A DNA stretch of 64,000 bases from CAVRRZ01 sp963723745 (GTDB lineage: Bacteria > Actinomycetota > Actinomycetes > Mycobacteriales > Geodermatophilaceae): assembly GCA_963723745.1 (NCBI GenBank), contig CAVRRZ010000003.1, positions 143,124 to 207,123 of the forward strand, given 5' to 3'. This document shows positions 60,678-64,000 of this stretch, in pieces. A program made the position numbers and the translations under genes. How positions within the stretch are numbered: the first letter of the stretch is position 1; each line of letters opens with the position of its first letter. The notes under the pieces were generated by a model. That model did no database searches. It was not told the DNA's origin and saw only the letters and a list, made by a program, of their open reading frames with translations.

Positions 60678-62709
60678 CGCTCACCACTCCCAGCGACTCG
60701 ATCTGCGCTGTCCGGGAGACCTCTGCGTAGGAGATCACCGGAAGGCGGGGAAGGACCTGGCGCATCAGGCGGGCCAGGGCGGCGCGGACCTGGGGGGAGC
60801 ACACCAGGACGGGGGAGAGGCCGGCGCGCTCGGCCTCCTCGAGCAGGCCGCTGCAGCCGTGGACGAGGGCGTCGATGCCGCCGGCGTCGAGGGCCAGCAC
60901 CTGGCCGGCGTCGCTCTGCCGGACCGACTCGAGCAGCCGCTGCTCGAAGCCCGGGTCGAGGGTGAAGACGTGCAGGCGCTCGTCGGGAGTGACGTACGGG
61001 TGGCTGATCGCCGAGCCGAGCGCGGCGCGGGCCGCCTCGACCAGACCGTCGAGGTCGGTCGACGACTTTGCACGTACAGAGAGTGCCTCGAAGATGCGCA
61101 CCAGGTCCCGGATCGACACACCCTCTTCGAGCAACGCGTGCAACACGCGTTGCACCTCTCCCAGGGTGAGCAGCGCGGGGGTCAGTTCCTCGACGACGAT
61201 GGGGTGCGTGCGGCGCACCATCTCGACCAGCAGGCGGACGTCCTCGCGGCCGAGCAGGTCGGCGGCGTTCTGCCGGACGACCTCGGCGAGGTGCGTGGTG
61301 ATGACCGAGGAGCGGTCGACGACGGTGGCGCCGGCCATCTCCGCCTGCCGCTGCAGCTCGACCGGCACCCACTTGGCGGCCAGGCCGAACACCGGCTCGC
61401 GGGTGGCCTTGCCGGGCAGGCCGTCGAGGTTGTCGCCGATGGCCAGCACGGTGCCGGCGGGGGAGATGCCCTTGCGCGGCGGGGACGCCGTTGAGCCAGA
61501 TGACGTACTGCGAGCCGGGCAGGTCGAGGTTGTCGCGGGTGCGCACCAGCGGGATGACCAGGCCGGTGTCCATGGCGACCTTGCGGCGCAGCGCCTTGAC
61601 CCGGTCGAGCAGGTCGCCGCCGCGGGCGGCGTCGACCAGGTCGACCAGGTCGAAGGCGACCTCGAGCTCGAGCGGGTCGACCCGCATCTTCTCGGCGATC
61701 GCCTCGGGGGAGTCCGGCTTGGGCTCGGCCTCCGCTGCGGCCGCCGCGGCCTCGGCCTCCTCGTCGACCTCCGGCGTCCTCGGTGATCCGCGCGGCCATG
61801 AGCAGGAACAGCGCCGCCGACGATCAGGAACGGCAGCTTCGGGCAGGCCGGGGATCAGGCACAGGGCGATCGCCGCGCCGCCGGCGATCCGCAGCGGCTG
61901 CTTGAACCGGCCGAGCTGGGCGAGCAGGTCGGTGCCCATGTCGCCCTCGGTGGCCGACCGGGTCACGATGATGCCGGTCGCGGTGGACAGCAGCAGGGCC
62001 GGGATCATGCGAGACCAGGCCGTCGCCGACGGTCAGCAGCGAGAAGGTCGAGACGGCCTCGCCGGGGGCCATGCCCCGCTGCATGACGCCGATCGCGAAG
62101 CCGCCGATGAGGTTGATCAGCGTGATGATGATGCCGGCGATCGCGTCGCCCTTGACGAACTTCGAGGCACCGTCCATCGAGCCGTAGAAGTCGGCCTCGG
62201 CGGTGACCTCGTGGCGGCGCTTGCGGGCCTGGTCCTCGTTGATCAGGCCGGCGTTGAGGTCGGCGTCGATCGCCATCTGCTTGCCGGGCATGGCGTCGAG
62301 GGTGAAGCGGGCGCCGACCTCGGCCACGCGGCCGGCACCGTTGGTGATCACGACGAACTGGATGATGGTCAGGATCACGAAGATCACCAGACCGACGACC
62401 AGCGAGCCGCCGATCACGAAGTGCCCGAAGGCCTCGATGACCTTGCCCGCGTAGCCGTCGGTGAGCACCAGCCGGGTCGAGGAGACGTTCAGCGACAGCC
62501 GGAACAGCGTCGCGACGAGCAGCAGCGACGGGAAGACGGCGAAGTCCAGCGGCCGCTTGATCTGCATCGAGACCAGCAGGATCAGCAGCGACGCGGTGAT
62601 GTTGAGGCCCGAGCAGCAGGTCCAGGACGGCGGCCGGCAGCGGCACGACCAGCATGAGGACGATCGCGACGACGCCGATCGGGACGGCGGCCTTGCCCAT
62701 GCCCTTCAC
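60658..62709 (-). CDS. flhA: Flagellar export gate protein FlhA, frameshifted
   Basis: GTG 62709 starts MKGMGKAAVPIGVVAIVLML (ATG 62700 is possible). The membrane half is clear: MQIKRPLDFAVFPSLLLVAT, then LFRLSLNVSSTRLVLTDGYA and the FHIPEP-type region VAEVGARFTLDAMPGKQMAI, DADLNAGLINEDQARKRR. The cytoplasmic half ends LARLMRQVLPRLPVISYAEV and IESLGVVSGAVAIR. About 680 residues, the family length. It forms the nonameric export gate that docks chaperone-substrate complexes. Breaks lie near 62608, 62009, 61845, 61820, 61780 and 61490. It overlaps flhF by 20 bases. Confidence 0.93.
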
Positions 62710-62780
62710 GCGCCGCGTCCGCGGAGTGCAGGCACGGACGGGAGGTCACGTCGTCCTTCATCGGCAGTCCCGCCGCCGAT

Positions 62781-62805
62781 CGGCACCCGGTCGAATCGGG
62801 TGCCG
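62781..62805. other. Hairpin and direct repeat in the flhB-flhA gap
   Basis: CGGCACCCG (62781-62789) pairs with CGGGTGCCG (62797-62805). A second CGGGTGCCGGGCGA follows at about 62813, forming two tandem copies of about 18 bases on the minus strand. It lies in the 117 bases between the flhB stop and the flhA start and may be a partial terminator or a processing site. Confidence 0.5.
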
Positions 62806-62826
62806 GGCGATTCGGGTGCCGGGCGA

Positions 62827-63990
62827 TCAGGGGGCGGCGGTGGGCGCGGGCCGGCGGCGGCCGGCCTTCGGCAGGCCCTCGACCTCCGGTGCCTCGAAGC
62901 CGGGGCGGTGGAAGCCGCCCTTCACCCCGCGCGCGCCGAGGTGCATCACGAAGGCGAGCACCCGGGCGACCGCGGTGAACAGCTGCGCCGGCACCTCCTG
63001 GCCGAGCTCGCAGGAGGCGTGCAGCGCGCGGGCCAGCGGGATGTCCTGCACCAGCGGCACGCCGGCCTCGGCCGCCATCTCGCGCAGCTTGGCCGCCACC
63101 TCGCCGGCGCCCTTGGCCACCACCCGCGGGCGCTCCGCGCTCGGCCTCGTACTTCAGCGCCACGGCGACGTGCGTCGGGTTGACCAGCAGGACGTCGGCG
63201 CTCGGCGACCTCGGCCATCATCCGGTTGCGCGACATCGCCAGCTGGCGTCGCGCGGCGGTGCGCCTTCATGTGCGGGTCGCCCTCGGACTGCTTGTGCTC
63301 CTGGGTGATCTCGTACTTGCTCATCTTGAGCTTGCTTCATCGTCTTCTTCCGGACGACGACGTAGTCGGCGACGGCGATGACCAGGCCGGTCACCGCGAC
63401 CACGCGGAACATGAGGATCGGCCGAGTCGGCGAAGGTGGCGGTGACCGCCGACAGCGGCAGGGCCCCGGCGGAGGAGACCAGCTCCTGCGCGCGGTCGCT
63501 GGTGATGATGACGACCGTGGCCAGCGCCGCGGTCTTGATCAGCGCCTTGACCGCCTCCCAGAGGCCCTGGGTGCCGAACATCCGCTTCAAGCCCGGCAAC
63601 GGGTTGAACTTCTTCAGCGTCGGCTTCATCGCCCTTGGTGGCGAACGTGACGCCGCCCTGCGGCGGCCGAGGACGCCGTGCCGACGACCATGAGCGCGAG
63701 CGCCAGGGGCAGCAGGGTCGTCAGGAAGGCAGTCAGCGCCTGCCCGAGCAGGATCGACAGCTTGCTCGTCCTCGGGGGTCGTGGCCACCGCGCCGATCTG
63801 CACGAACAGTTCGCGCGCCTCGTCGTAGCCGTTGCTCCGCGAGCATCGGCAGCAGCACGCTGGCCGCCGCCACCCCGGCCCAGGTGCCCAGCTCCTGGGT
63901 CCGCGGGATCTGCCCCTCCTTGCGCGCCTTCTTCAGGCGCTGGGGAGTGGGCTTCTCGGTCTTCTCACCGCCCGGTCCGTCCTTGGCCAT
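62827..63990 (-). CDS. flhB: Flagellar export protein FlhB, heavily frameshifted
   Basis: ATG 63990 follows GGGAGG at 63995-64000 and begins MAKDGPGGEKTEKPTPQRLK, then KARKEGQIPRTQEL, the typical FlhB start. Membrane-domain pieces (FLTTLLPLALALMVVGTASS; LKKFNPLPGLKRMFGTQGLW) and the cytoplasmic part (MSKYEITQEHKQSEGDPHMK) follow. The autocleavage motif is NPTHVAVALKYE near 63170, and the end is LVQDIPLARALHASCELGQE to KAGRRRPAPTAAP. At least seven frame breaks. It switches export from hook to filament substrates. It starts the flagellar block seen here; upstream genes lie beyond the window. Confidence 0.92.
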
Positions 63991-64000
63991 CAGGCCTCCC

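Noticed and set aside
61131..61153. Perfect 10-base inverted repeat GCAACGCGTG-CAA-CACGCGTTGC resembling the ends of the 70-base palindromes
   Set aside because: It lies inside conserved flhA coding sequence (encoding VQRVLHALLEEG) and lacks the 70-base length, so it is probably a coding coincidence.

Overview
The window is high-GC actinobacterial DNA: GTG starts are frequent, genes overlap by ATGA or GTGA, and several genes seem to be read from leaderless transcripts. Mycothiol metabolism (mca), the order mfd-mazG-eno-divIC-like-DUF501-ppx and the order thiolase-SGNH ... greA-mca-membrane protein-DUF255-hemolysin III-isoprenyl transferase-PIN/PhoH both recall the Mycobacterium tuberculosis Rv1020-Rv1026 and Rv1074c-Rv1095 regions (from memory). 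A flagellar block (flhB, flhA, flhF) is also present. A motile, non-mycobacterial actinobacterium such as a member of the Geodermatophilaceae fits best, but this is an inference.

Region 1 (1-19.9 kb) is an exopolysaccharide or cell-surface locus. It holds a partial O-antigen-ligase-like membrane protein, a Wzz-type chain-length protein whose ATPase domain has lost its P-loop lysine, two secreted GH26-like glycoside hydrolases, a TauE/SafE permease, and three very large secreted paralogues. The paralogues share a beta-propeller-like N-terminus, two of the three carry a malectin-like domain, and all have PKD domains plus two copies of an uncharacterised ~200-residue C-terminal module. This is the most unusual content of the window.

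Region 2 (20-32.7 kb) is conserved housekeeping: mfd, a SurA-like lipoprotein, mazG, an MscS channel, the eno operon (eno, septum-formation protein, DUF501, ppx), DUF4235, a uracil-DNA glycosylase, an odd class-I tRNA with a UAA anticodon, and a Bax-inhibitor-1-like membrane protein.

Region 3 (32.8-57.6 kb) carries a thiolase, an SGNH hydrolase, DUF2252, a RelE/Phd-type toxin-antitoxin pair with a clear operator palindrome, an AAA ATPase/VWA pair, ilvA with an ACT domain, a DrrAB-like ABC exporter, an RNHCP zinc protein, greA, mca, PsiE-like and DUF255 proteins, a geranylgeranyl-reductase-like flavoprotein, hemolysin III, a cis-prenyltransferase, a DUF885-like protein, a PIN-PhoH protein and a DUF559 protein.

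Region 4 (57.7-64 kb) is a minus-strand flagellar export block: flhB, flhA, a very long flhF with a degenerate G domain, and a small membrane protein.

Two families of intergenic palindromes recur. One is a set of four 70-base imperfect palindromes. The other is a pair of hairpins built on GGAAGCTTTACCCC arms. From about 32.4 kb onward most genes are broken by single-base frameshifts while 1-32 kb is almost free of them. I treat these as probable sequence errors, annotate the genes across the breaks, and note where the breaks lie.
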